Both the position numbers and the translations under genes were made by a program. From Closterium sp. NIES-65 (taxonomy: Eukaryota > Streptophyta > Zygnematophyceae > Desmidiales > Closteriaceae): DNA of 64,000 bases. The first letter of the stretch is position 1. The number at the start of each line of letters is the position of its first letter. The stretch is taken from contig CANXME010002122.1 in NCBI GenBank assembly GCA_948144175.1, forward strand, positions 186,001 to 250,000. The letters run 5' to 3'. The notes under the pieces were generated by a model. The model made no database searches. It had not been told where the DNA came from and saw only the letters and a list, made by a program, of their open reading frames with translations. Positions 50,370 to 61,035 of the stretch are shown here, in pieces.

Positions 50370-51884
50370 GTGTCCCAGCGCTTTGTCCCTCCACTGCCGT
50401 CTCCTCCTGCGTCCTCTCCTCCTGCTCTTGCTGACCTGGGGTTAGACTCCCTTCGTGCGGCCAGTCCTGCTGTCACGTGTCTCCTAGCTACTGTTGTCAC
50501 TGTCCCTTCCTTTGAGTCTGCTGCTGCGTCTGCCTTAGTTGCTGAGCTTGTTGACTTTGCTGCCATGTGTCGTCTAGACTACGTCGCTAGCCTGGTTGCT
50601 GAGTCGGAGTCTGTCTGTCCTCCGTCCGTCAGGGGTGAGTGTGCTCTTGGCAGTGACGTCCTTGAGCACATGCAGGAGGAGTTTGAGTGCTTTGCTGCTG
50701 CTTTGCCCCATCTCGTGTCCATGCTTGTTGCCACGGAGGGAGACCCGGATGCACCAAACATCCAGACCCCACGGTCTTACGTAGAGGCGATGGCCAGTCC
50801 CTACTCCTCTCAGTGGCAGTCAGCCATGGACACAGAGATGGCTTCCTAGAAGTCCACAGGCACCTACGTCGACGAGGTTCCCCCGCCTGGGGCGAATATC
50901 GTCAGTGGCATGTGGATTTTCAGGGTGAAGCAGCTGCCCGGCTCTCCGCCTGTCTTCAAGACGCGTTACGTTACACGAGGCTTCAGTCAGCGAGAGGGAG
51001 TTGACTTCTTCCAGACCTTCTCCCCGACCCCGAAGATGACCAATCGTTGGGTTTGTGCTGCACGTCGCCGCTCAGCGTGACTACGAGCTTCACTCTCTTC
51101 ACTCCAGCACTGCGTTCCTGCAGGGCAGCTTGCACGAGGGGATCTGGCTGCGCCGCCCACTGGCTTCAGTGAGTTGTTTCCTCCTGGTACCCAGTAGAGC
51201 CTCAGGCGGCTAGTCTACGGTCTCCGCCAGGCGCCCCGTGAGTGGCATGACACACTAAGGACTACACTTGCGGCTCTTGGGTTTGCTCCTTCTACATCCG
51301 ACCTGTCGCTATTTCTGCGCACCGACACCTCTTTGCCGCTGTTCTACATCCTTGTGTACGTCGACGACTTCGTCTTTGCCACTGCTGACGCTGCTGCACT
51401 CGCCCACGTGAAGTTAGAGTTGCAGAAGAGACACACGTGCACAGACGTGGGTGAATTGTCAAGCTATCTTGGCTTGCGGATCACCCGGGACAGAGCACGC
51501 CGCACCATCACCTTGACTAAGTCATAGATGGTGCAGCAGGTCCTTTAGCACTTCGGCTTCACGTACTCCTCGCATCAGCCCACTCCTCTGCCTATCGGTC
51601 ACTCGCTCTCAGCTCTGCCTTCAGATGAATTCGTAGAGCCGAGTGGCCCGTATCCAAAGCTTGTGGGTTGCCTCATGTACTTGATGACCTGCACTCGACC
51701 TGACCTTGCATACCCTCTTAGCATTCGTGCACGCTATGTCGCTCCCAGCCATCACTGGAAGGAGCACATGGATGCAGCTAAGAGGGTGTTGCGCGACTTG
51801 TGCAGTACGTCGGGCATGGGGCTAGTGCTTGGAGGGCGAGTCCCAGTTGTTCTCACTGGGCACTTAGACGCTTCTTGGGCAGAC
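50370..51884 (+). pseudogene. Copia F pre-RT module and reverse transcriptase
   Basis: The frame 50370-50849 holds the conserved module: LPSPPASSPPALADLG, SALVAELVDFAAMCRLDYVAS, CPPSVRGECALGSDVLE, EEFECFAAALPHLVSML and TPRSYVEAMASPYSSQW. A TAG at 50847-50849 replaces Trp of MASWKST. RT follows with a damaged stretch (51040-51200) and then RQAPREWHDT, ILVYVDDFVFA (catalytic pair intact), LGLRITRDRARRTITLTKS with a TAG, a second TAG before HFGF, and YLMTCTRPDLAYPLS, ending with GHLDASWADK at 51890, where RNase H homology breaks off. Confidence 0.9.
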
Positions 51885-52940
51885 AAGTGGAGTGGACTTG
51901 AGAGGGATCAAGCGTGAACGCGGACTGGGGAGTGTCAACGGGAGTTTTGTGATGGCCCCGTCCACGCTTGGGCGGAGCCGACTTCGTGGTCGGGTGTGAA
52001 GGGAGCAGCCGACCTGCAGCAGTGGGCGAGCGGGTCGACGAGGAGGTCGACTTGCACGGTGACCACTGCACGGGCGCCGACTTTGAGGTGGCGCCAACTT
52101 TGGGGAGGTCGACCTAAGCGTCGACCTGCGGAGGACGTCAACTTGATGACGTCGACTTGGAAGCCGACTTCGGTGGTCGGCTGATGTGCTGGTCAACCTG
52201 CGGGTGGTCGACTAGACCCGGTGGTCGACGAAGGAGGGGCCGGCGTCGAGCAGTCGGTCGTCGAGAAGTCGGGCGTCGAGCGACATGGTCGTCGACCGAG
52301 GGGCATGGTCGACCCGGTGAGGTCGACAACGAGGTGGTCGTCGACTTGGGAGGTCGACGGACACGTACGGGAGTTGCTGGTCGATGTGGTTGCCCGGTCG
52401 ACCAGGTTACCTGGGTGACGAAGTGCTGCGGAGGTATGCAATGGTCGCCCAGGCGAAGTTGGCGAGACCGACCTCGGTTATGGTATCCCGAGGTCGTCGT
52501 GGCAGATCAGAGGCAGCTGTCAGCCCGTGGCTGACATGGTGTGTGTGCTGTGCAGGTGATGAGGCTCGGCATACCAATCATCTGCACGCACCTGCAAAGC
52601 GGGTGCACTGCTGGCACACCGTCGACCTGCAGCGTTGGCAAGCTGTCGACTTTGCACTGCTGGAGCGCGGTCGACCAAGTCGTGTTGGAACGCGGTCGAC
52701 CATGCTATGCTGGCAGTTGACCAACCTGAGTGCTAGCTCTGATGTAGTCTTGCATTGCCAACTTCATTGGATCATTGTTGTGATCTTTTCTTAGTGAAAC
52801 TCTTGCCAAATTGCCCCATGAATTGGCAAGGAGTGTGAGCACTAGGAAAACGTGTCTAAGGACCAACGAACGTAGAGATCACACGAGCACACGTGCCTAG
52901 CCAGTAGTCTAGCTCCCGTTGTAGTAGTTATCTCCGCAGC
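51885..52940. other. GTCGAC-dense block replacing RNase H
   Basis: Copia homology stops after ASWADK and resumes at QQHRDQLRLRYVASE. The 1.05 kb between is unrelated and takes the place of roughly 160 RNase H codons. From 52020 to 52700 it contains 17 copies of GTCGAC, about one per 40 bp, many more than chance. No convincing protein is coded. At 52736-52743 GCTCTGAT is the complement of ATCAGAGC, the core of a copia primer site on the minus strand, so the right part (52744-52936) may be an LTR fragment and the repeats its leader. Confidence 0.7.
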
Positions 52941-53068
52941 AGCATCGTGATCAGCTTCGTCTGCGTTACGTGGCCTCTGAGGGTAACACTGCTGATGTCT
53001 TCACCAAGGCACTTCAGCCTTGTGACCATCAGCGCTTTTGCACTCTTCTAGGCCTTGTGCCTACTTGA
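52941..53068 (+). pseudogene. Copia F RNase H C-terminus
   Basis: QLRLRYVASEGNTADVFTKAL, then CDHQRFCTLLGLVPT and a stop at 53066-53068. This is the standard end of the copia polyprotein, separated from the rest by the foreign block. The following 53069-53312 is 3' untranslated DNA. Confidence 0.9.
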
Positions 53069-53324
53069 CCTCACTTGCTTACTTCGTGAGTCTGTTTGTA
53101 CTGTGATCTCTATATACATATACCTGCATGTTTACTCTTGCTAGGCTGTGATCATTGTACCTCTTGTTCTATTATAAATCTGCATGTGAACTAGACTTGT
53201 GACCTCCTTCTTGTGCGCGGAATTTGTGTGGTATCCTTGAGATCCACCCTGAGCTTGTTCTGCCTTGCTTTGCCTTAACTCGTCTTGTGACCCCCTATTC
53301 TCCCCCACTTCGCCTATGGGGGTG

Positions 53325-53459
53325 TGTCAAACATTATATATGTTGTTGTGCTTGTTTAGGCTACAGTGGGTTAGCCTATAGGGGGTACACAATTCTAGGG
53401 TTAGGTACTTGTAGTGTTTTCACTGCTAGTTCATCCATTCCTGTTCGTTCATTTCAACA
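53325..53459 (+). repeat. Copia F 3' LTR
   Basis: 135 bp, preceded by the purine-rich tract CGCCTATGGGGGTG and followed by ACAGC at 53460-53464. Confidence 0.95.
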
Positions 53460-53464
53460 ACAGC

Positions 53465-53886
53465 AGCCCAGCCACCCCCGCAGGAACAGGAGCGTGAGGG
53501 TGCACTCCCACGCTCCAAGACTCGCCACATCCGAGCTGTCCCCCGACAGCCCCCCCCCCCCCCCCCCCCCCCCCCCCCCTTTCCAGGTGGCACTGACTGA
53601 ACAGCCCAGCAGTCAACCGATTCGCCCTTCACCACATCCACCTGCACTTATACCCAAAAAACTAAATTATGCAAAAAGCGCAAGCTATTGATTTAAACCT
53701 TGGGAACATAAGGCCAACCCCCACTAAGGGGCTGAAAGAGACAACATGTCAAGCCCCACTCGAGTCCAAGAGAGAAGAGGAGGGGCTAGGGAAAGCTAGG
53801 GCTCTGGACCTTGACGTGCATGCGCGTACTACTGAGCGCACGGTTTGAACTTCGCTGTAACAATGGAATGTACCCTTTAGAGTACA
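53465..53886. other. Gene-free stretch with long C run
   Basis: No gene is supported. It contains a 30-base C run at about 53550-53579. Removing copia F would join it to the DNA ending at 46358. Confidence 0.6.
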
Positions 53887-54160
53887 TGGATAGCCTAGGT
53901 TGTTTCGCATTCCTTTGTATTTCCTATATAAACTCGACGTATTCATGCTCTTATCATCTCACTCATTTACATTCACTTACATCTAAGGTCAACACCTTTG
54001 CTGTAACAAAGTATCTGCTTAAACCTTAGATGATCCTTTGCTAACTTCCTTTTAGGATTGTAACATGGTTTGAACACCACTCAAGAATTCGTTGCAATTC
54101 TACTACCGAAAAATTTCGCCGAACCAAAACCTGGTGAGCGGCACACGCTCCAAGACCAAG

Positions 54161-54961
54161 ATGACCAGAGGATCCAGATGCCAAATAAATCTAACGGGTG
54201 AAGGACAAACCAACCCGGCTGCGACAAATGAGGTGACAACTATGACCAGTACCACTGCACTCGAGGTGCGGTATCAACAATTGTCAACCGTGGAGAAAGA
54301 CCTCAAAGCAGTGCAGAAAGAAGACGCGGGAACCTCCTTGCAACTAGCACAGCCTGCTCAACCTGCTGCAAACGGCTATGATATCGACCCGCACATCTTC
54401 TCCCTAAACTCAAACAAATCAACACCAAAATCCCTCGGCCAAGTGATGAAGTTATTAAATATGCGCAAGCACACTTCTTCAACGTTTCAAAGATCAAGAC
54501 AAATACCGCGTTTGACGGCAAGAACTTTCATACATGGAGTTTTGAGCTAGAGCTCCCCCTATAGATATCGCACATCTACCATTACTTCGACGACTCCTAC
54601 CCTAAATCGGCTGAAGACACCAAAGACGCCCGAGCTCAGTACTACAGCGAGTCCCCCATGGCGTACAGTGTGCTGCTAAGAAACATGACGCCTGCGGAGC
54701 AACTCGGCATCCGCTCCTACAAAGAGCGCCCCGCTCCAGCCTTGGAAGCCTAGAAGCACCTCACTGAGGTATATCAGCCGAACGACTCAGTCACCTCCAG
54801 CAGGCTCCTAAAGCAACTCATGGAGACCAAGATGGGGCACAGGGAGAAAGCGAATCCGTTAATTGATCGCTGTCGGAACATCCGTGATCAAATCACAAAG
54901 CATGGAAGCGCGATATTGGAGGAAATCTTCGTCAACAGCATGCTCCAAGGAGCCCTTTAAG
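54161..54961 (+). pseudogene. Copia-type gag, copy 1
   Basis: The first ATG in a plausible context is 54161 (MTRGSRCQINLTGEG). After SLNSNKSTPKS a frame change near 54440 is needed to read VIKYAQAHFFNVSKI, TNTAFDGKNFHTWSFELEL, YPKSAEDTKDARAQYYSES, LLRNMTPAEQLGIRSY, HLTEVYQPND, SRLLKQLMETKMGH and SAILEEIFVNSMLQGAL. These match the UBN2-type gag of copia elements. Two in-frame TAGs lie after ELPL and after ALEA (the second where Trp is expected). Gag stops at 54959-54961, followed not by pol but by GC-rich repeats. It is a relic from a family different from copia A-F. Confidence 0.8.
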
Positions 54962-55291
54962 GCGCTACTCCGGCAGAGAGGAGCCGTAGCGGGGCCTAAG
55001 CGGGGCCGGAGCGGGGCCGTAGCGGGCCGTAGCGGGGCCGTAGCGGGGCCTGCTGAAGGGCAGGCAACGACGGGGCCGCTGAAAGGGGGGTGACGGGGCC
55101 GCTGAAAGGGCGGTGACGGGGTCGCGGAAGGGCGGTGACGGGGCCGCGAAGGGGCTGCGAGGGGCCTGAAAGGGTGGCAACGGGGCCGATAAGAGAAGGT
55201 TAAGGGGCACGCCACGGGGCGTGCCGAACACAGAGTAGCAGCGGAAGCAATGGGGCGGGTCCACAGGCTACGACCTATCGCTCTGATACCA
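54962..55291 (-). repeat. Minus-strand LTR-element leader and primer site, copy 1
   Basis: On the minus strand an LTR ending in TTTTAACA (to 55292) is followed by a perfect TGGTATCAGAGC primer site at 55280-55291 and then, at 54962-55260, GGCCCCG-rich repeats like the leaders of copia B, E and F. It converges on the plus-strand gag, so two different elements are joined here. The LTR's other end was not found. Confidence 0.8.
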
Positions 55292-56058
55292 TGTTAAAAT
55301 CTTGGCGAGGCTTAGGAGCCATAGCTAGTGAGGTCAAGTAAGTTGAGATCGAGGGTGAGGAGAACTGTCGAGAGAATGAGGAGGTTTCACTATAGAAAGT
55401 TGTACAAGATATAGTGAAGGAAAAGGGTGCACCACCTAACATGAAAGCAATATAACTACACTAAGTCTACACTATAGGCAGTTATAGTAATGTATACAAT
55501 TACATTCTGGCACTCGGAAGCTACACTATGCGCCGCACTCCTCACTGAACAACAAGACATGAACTCGAGCAAGACAAGCCCTAGGCCGCGAAGAGAGCGA
55601 CTCGCCTTCTACGCCGACAACCGTTGGAAGTACATCGCGAACATGGGCTGTCTTATTGGCTTCTCTGGCCCTCCTCCATTCGACCACCCTCCATGTGTGA
55701 ATAGAGCAACCATCATTCTCCACAATTCCCATTCCCTTTTTGTCTCGCCATCCCCATTCCCGACCTGGACCTAATCCCCGTCCCCCTCCCCTTCCCCTTT
55801 TTCACTCTTATCCCCATCCCCATTCCCTTCCCCTTTTCTATCCTCATGCCCTTTCCCCCCCCTCCTCATGTATTCATAGTCCATCCAAAAGCAAGCAAAC
55901 ATCGTTTGCCAACATTGATCTCTCATCGCGAGTGTTCCCGTTCCTCTCAACGACCAACCAGCCATGCATAGTCCAGCAATAGCATCTATACTCTATCGAT
56001 ACTACACTCACGCACTAATTGGATCACTCATCAATGTATTCCTCTTCTCCCTTGTCAC
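55292..56058. other. LTR-derived and unassigned DNA of copy 1
   Basis: The first part is the LTR of the minus-strand element (from 55292 rightward, beginning TGTTAAAATC). Beyond about 55750 it becomes pyrimidine-rich (CCCCATTCCC-type) with no gene. Small open frames here lack recognisable motifs and are shared with copy 2. Confidence 0.55.
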
Positions 56059-56919
56059 TGTTATAGTCACAGTAGGCTCCAATGTGCCTAAAACGAAAGA
56101 TAGAGTGCACAGTCGGATTTCTGCACAGCGGCTTCAAACGTTCATAGCGTTTTGGTCAAAGCTTCAAATGACTTGATTCAGCTTGGATCTGGAGCGCCTT
56201 ATTGTCGCCTACAATAGGCAATTTAGATCGCACGATTTGACCAAGTATTGACGACACAGGGTTGGTTTGAACGAACGGCACTATGGCAGCCACTATGGTC
56301 TTAGAAGACAAGATAGGAAGAGTTGGGAAGAGTTACGAGTTGGGAATGACTCCCAGCTCCTACAAACCCCAAGAGCCGAGGTACAGTGATGTGGAACAGT
56401 GCCACACTGTCCCCAACCACGAAGGGTCTCGAAACTACCCTTCACTAGGGCCTACACCAAGTGAAATGTTACACTACACAAAGTAATGTAACTATCTTCA
56501 ATATCTTGAGGTGTACCCTCTTGGCGAGCTTTGAAATCACTTGTGGATTGACACCAAGGCTCGGCTCTTTATCACAAACTCATCCTTGAGTTCTTGATGG
56601 GTCTGCTGCACACACCTGCGACACACCGAACGTTCGACACAGGACAAAAGAGAAACCGCGCACGACAAAATAAAAACCGCGCGCGAGACACAAACGACCG
56701 CGTAACACGCCTCTAGCGATAACTCGCTATTGACTCGACACATACACTCGACATCATGACTCAACATTCACACACAATTATAAGCATTAAATATATATTA
56801 TCCCATGCCCTCATACCATTCCATAGACACACACACATGCACGCACACGGACAACAAGCCGAGTGCAAACCATAGGGTTGCACCAACACACCACAGCTAC
56901 CGCCACTGTTGCAGGAGCG
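56059..56919. other. Unique spacer between duplication copies
   Basis: No gene is supported. It includes ACACACAC-type and TATATATT stretches near 56780-56840. The short open frames lack motifs. Confidence 0.55.
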
Positions 56920-57193
56920 TGGATAGCCTAGGTTGTTTCGCATTCCTTTGTATTTCCTATGTAAACTCGACGTATTCATGCTCTTATCATCTCACTCATT
57001 TACATTCACTTACATCTAAGGTCAACACCTTTGCTGTAACAAAGTATCTGCTTAAACCTTAGACGATCCTTTGCTAACTTCCTTTTAGGATTGTAACATG
57101 GTTTGAACACCACTCAAGAATTCGTTGCAATTCTACTACCGAAAAATTTCGCCGAACCAAAACCTGGTGAGCGGCACACGCTCCAAGACCAAG

Positions 57194-57994
57194 ATGACCA
57201 GAGGATCCAGATGCCAAATAAATCTAACGGGTGAAGGACAAACCAACCCGGCTGCGACAAATGAGGTGACAACTATGACCAGTACCACTGCACTCGAGGT
57301 GCGGTATCAACAATTGTCAACCGTGGAGAAAGACCTCAAAGCAGTGCAGAAAGAAGACGCGGGAACCTCCTTGCAACTAGCACAGCCTGCTCAACCTGCT
57401 GCAAACGGCTATGATATCGACCCGCACGTCTTCTCCCTAAACTCAAACAAATCAACACCAAAATCCCTCGGCCAAGTGATGAAGTTATTAAATATGCGCA
57501 AGCACACTTCTTCAACGTTTCAAAGATCAAGACAAATACCGCGTTTGACGGCAAGAACTTTCATACATGGAGTTTTGAGCTAGAGCTCCCCCTATAGATA
57601 TCGCACATCTACCATTACTTCGACGACTCCTACCCTAAATCGGCTGAAGACACCAAAGACGCCCGAGCTCAGTACTACAGCGAGTCCCCCATGGCGTACA
57701 GTGTGCTGCTAAGAAACATGACGCCTGCGGAGCAACTCGGCATCCGCTCCTACAAAGAGCGCCCCGCTCCAGCCTTGGAAGCCTAGAAGCACCTCGCTGA
57801 GGTATATCAGCCGAACGACTCAGTCACCTCCAGCAGGCTCCTAAAGCAACTCATGGAGACCAAGATGGGGCACAGGGAGAAAGCGAATCCGTTAATTGAT
57901 TGCTGTCGGAACATCCGTGATCAAATCACAAAGCATGGAAGCGCGATCTTGGAGGAAATCTTCGTCAACAGCATGCTCCAAGGAGCCCTTTAAG
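57194..57994 (+). pseudogene. Copia-type gag, copy 2
   Basis: It has the same frame change and the same two TAG codons as copy 1 (54161-54961), so the damage predates the duplication. Differences are few (for example HVFSLN for HIFSLN and HLAEVYQ for HLTEVYQ). It lies in the second duplication unit and again lacks any downstream pol. It would originally have formed the particle of a copia-type element. Confidence 0.8.
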
Positions 57995-58334
57995 GCGCTA
58001 CTCCGGCAGAGAGGAGCCGTAGCGGGGCCTAAGCGGGGCCGGAGCGGGGCCGTAGCGGGCCGTAGCGGGGCCGTAGCGGGCCGTAGCGGGGCCTGCTGAA
58101 GGGCAGGCAACGACGGGGCCGCTGAAAGGGCGGTGACGGGGCCGCTGAAAGGGCGGCGACGGGGTCGCGGAAGGGCGGCGACGGGGCCGCGAAGGGGCCG
58201 CGAGGGGCCTGAAAGGGTGGCAACGGGGCCGATAAGAAAAGGTTAAGGGGCACGCCACGGGGCGTGCCGAACACAGAGTAGCAGCGGAAGTAATGGGGCG
58301 GGTCCATAGGCTACGACCTATCGCTCTGATACCA
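57995..58334 (-). repeat. Minus-strand LTR-element leader and primer site, copy 2
   Basis: TGGTATCAGAGC on the minus strand at 58323-58334, next to an LTR edge at 58335, with a GGCCCCG-rich array to its left. The array is about 10 bp longer than in copy 1. Confidence 0.8.
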
Positions 58335-59101
58335 TGTTAAAATCTTGGCGAGGCTTAGGAGCCATAGCTAGTGAGGTCAAGTAAGTTGAGATCGAGGGTG
58401 AGGAGAACTGTCGAGAGAATGAGGAGGTTTCACTATAGAAAGTTGTACAAGATATAGTGAAGGAAAAGGGTGCACCACCTAACATGAAAGCAATATAACT
58501 ACACTAAGTCTACACTATAGGCAGTTATAGTAATGTATACAATTACATTCTGGCACTCGGAAGCTACACTATGCGCCGCACTCCTCACTGAACAACAAGA
58601 CATGAACTCGAGCAAGACAAGCCCTAGGCCGCGAAGAGAGCGACTCGCCTTCTACGCCGACAACCGTTGGAAGTACATCGCGAACATGGGCTGTCTTATT
58701 GGCTTCTCTGGCCCTCCTCCATTCGACCACCCTCCATGTGTGAATAGAGCAACCATCATTCTCCACAATTCCCATTCCCTTTTTGTCTCGCCATCCCCAT
58801 TCCCGACCTGGACCTAATCCCCGTCCCCCTCCCCTTCCCCTTTTTCACTCTTATCCCCATCCCCATTCCCTTCCCCTTTCCTATCCTCATGCCCTTCCCC
58901 CCCCCTCCTCATGTATTCATAGTCCATCCAAAAGCAAGCAAACATCGTTTGCCAACATTGATATCTCATCGCGAGTGTTCCCGTTCCTCTCAACGACCAA
59001 CCAGCCATGCATAGTCCAGCATTAGCATCCATACTCTGTCGATACTACACTCACGCACTAATTGGATCACTCATCAATGTATTCTTCTTCTCCCTTGTCA
59101 C

Positions 59102-60378
59102 CTGCTCACTTTTCCCTTATCATTCATCCACCCTTTCCTTACCATACATCCAGTCTTCCCCTCTCATTTATGCGCCCTTCCCTTATCATTCATCAGCCCT
59201 TCCCCGATCAGCCTATCTGCTCTTCCCCTGTGCCGCTGTGACCCATCCGCCCTTCGCCTGTCACCCATACACCCTTCTCCTACAACCCATACGCCCCTCC
59301 CCAGTCACCCATACACCCCTCCACGCCCCCTCCCTGCACCTCATTGTCTCGGCCTCGAAGTTTGTTGAAGTTAGTCCCTTTCTCGCTCTTCCCTCTCCCC
59401 CTCTTCCATCAGTCTTTTTTCCCTCTCTCCCCTCTTCTTCTGCTCCTCTTCTCTCCCCTTCTTGATGTTGAAATTAATGTATATATAAATATACATATTG
59501 CAATTGAAACAGGCGATTGTTGTTCGTATAAAGCAACGCTCACGCAGATTTCTATCTTGTTACATACTTAGCTTTAATTTGGTTATTCCGAATCATAGTT
59601 CAGCAACCCTTAGATGTCATGATTTTTTATGTATATTATATCCATTGTCCGTTGTTGTAGTGCGATGATATATTATAGAGTATTGAGTAGATAACTGCAA
59701 ATATATATGGTAACTATAATTGCACAAATCTGTAAGGAATTATATTAAAATCGGTGCTTTAGCTTTTTAGGGAAGACTGTACCGATAAGTTCGTGTTAGC
59801 GGGTTCGGCTTTCAAACTCGCCCCAAACCACCCCCGAGTCGTCCGCACTTTTCGCCACTTCCGAGCCTCGTTGTCCCGTGGTTTCGCCTAGCTAGGGTTT
59901 CCCCTGAATCATCCCATCATTTCAATTGTATCGTCACTCTCTTTGTAATTCCATTCCGAAATTCACTAATTCCGCGCACTATCCGCAATAGTGAGCCTGC
60001 TCCTAAGGGGCTGCTTTACGCTCATGGCGAACACGGCAGCGGATCGCAAGTGACATGGGGAACAGCAGGCAGCGCATTTTTTTATTGAAGAACCAGCAAC
60101 AAGGTTAGAAGTAGTTACGATAGACTTGGCCAGTTTCTTGGCCAGTCACGGTGGCAGCGGCGTCGCGCGGTGCTTGTCGGGTGCTGCTCGCCTCGCCTGG
60201 CGTCCGCCCACCGCCCTTCCGCCAGGCGCGCCTGCAGCCGCCTGGGCAGAACTGAAGCGGTAGATGCGCGTGTGACGAGGCGGGTGAGATACGCGCATTC
60301 ACGCACGAGCACCGTTGGCGGCCCCACCACTGGTGGAGAGTTTCGCGGGACGGTGGCACGGCGTGATGCGAGGTGGTA
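59102..60378. other. Gene-free stretch
   Basis: 59102-59470 is pyrimidine-rich with loose CCCATACACCCTTC-type repeats; 59480-59760 is AT-rich; 59790-60050 is mixed; 60060-60378 is GC-rich. Two overlapping minus-strand open frames at 60105-60408 have no recognised domain. If a host gene exon exists it would be here, but I see no splice or motif evidence. Confidence 0.5.
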
Positions 60379-60383
60379 CGGGA

Positions 60384-60948
60384 TGTTAGGGCTGGTTCGC
60401 CCAACCACGGAACCTAAGGCGAAAGCATCTACGACGGCGAAATGGAAGCGCGTGTGTGAAACGGTGGAAATCGGCCTACGGTGGGGAATAGAGGCTATGG
60501 CGTGAGAAGCGGGAGAGAAATCGAGAAGAAAAGTGCTAGAAGGAGGGAGAGAGAAGGAGAAGCATCAAGAATGAGATTGACGAGGGGAAAATTGTGCTTC
60601 GAGACCAAGGCACATTCGAGAAGGTTCCAGATTCGGTCTTGAGGAGTGTTCACCGCATTCGGTTCGGTTGCGTGTGCGACTCGGGGTGAAGCGAGGCGCA
60701 TACGGTTACTTCGGAAACAAGTGAAGTTACGAATCGCATTTTGTGTCTTGCCTGACTATAAAACTGCTTGTACTCATTCTGGAAATCATACCAATCAGAT
60801 TCTGGAAATTGCTGAAGTGTGTATTGACAACTTCAAGCAGAGCTGCGCATATCATTGGATTCGGGAGATCGTGGAGAACACGATAGGCAATAGCAAGTAG
60901 ACTATTCCCGACTAAGGTGCTTACGATCCTAAGAACTGGTATCAGAGC
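60384..60948 (+). repeat. TR-GAG 5' LTR and primer-binding site
   Basis: LTR 60384-60934 with a TATA-like CTATAAAA at 60756-60763. Two bases (AC) separate it from TGGTATCAGAGC (60937-60948), which is complementary to the 3' end of initiator tRNA-Met. Confidence 0.95.
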
Positions 60949-61035
60949 TTGGCAAACGAGCGCGTCGATCGTCGCGAATTCACTTGGTGTGCTAAGTGAA
61001 ATTAGTGGAGAAGAGGAGTCGTTCACGCCTACGCT

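Larger units (their letters stand above)
46359..53459 (+). mobile_element. Copia F: Ty1/copia element with deleted integrase core and foreign block
   Basis: The 7101-bp element is bounded by 135-bp LTRs (46359-46493, 53325-53459) with about 6 differences and a perfect ACAGC duplication (46354-46358, 53460-53464). It keeps the gag N-terminus and an RT with YVDD, but the integrase zinc domain and catalytic core are deleted near 48840, the protease site reads DLG, and the middle of RNase H is replaced by about 1 kb of GTCGAC-rich DNA (51885-52940). Premature stops occur in gag and RT. It is non-autonomous. Confidence 0.95.
53887..56058. repeat. Tandem segmental duplication, copy 1
   Basis: A 2.17-kb segment, from TGGATAGCC to CTTGTCAC, that recurs at 56920-59101 with very few differences. 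Offsets are 3033 bp in the left part and 3043 bp in the right, the change being about 10 bp of extra GC-rich repeat (CCGTAGCGGG type) in copy 2. It holds LTR-like DNA with a TATATAA box (53926-53932), a broken copia-type gag, a GGCCCCG-rich array and a minus-strand LTR edge. Confidence 0.95.
56920..59101. repeat. Tandem segmental duplication, copy 2
   Basis: Second copy of 53887-56058. The TATATAA box has become TATGTAA, and a few single-base changes are scattered through it. The same elements follow in the same order: gag relic 57194-57994, GC-rich array 57995-58300, primer site at 58323-58334, LTR from 58335. Confidence 0.95.

Noticed and set aside
52744..52936. A full LTR element within the GTCGAC block
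   Set aside because: Only a primer-site-like octamer was seen; no paired LTR or coding domain supports more than a fragment.
60105..60408. Two overlapping minus-strand frames of about 100 codons, a possible host exon
   Set aside because: No recognised domain, no supporting splice or start context, and the right end overlaps the TR-GAG LTR.
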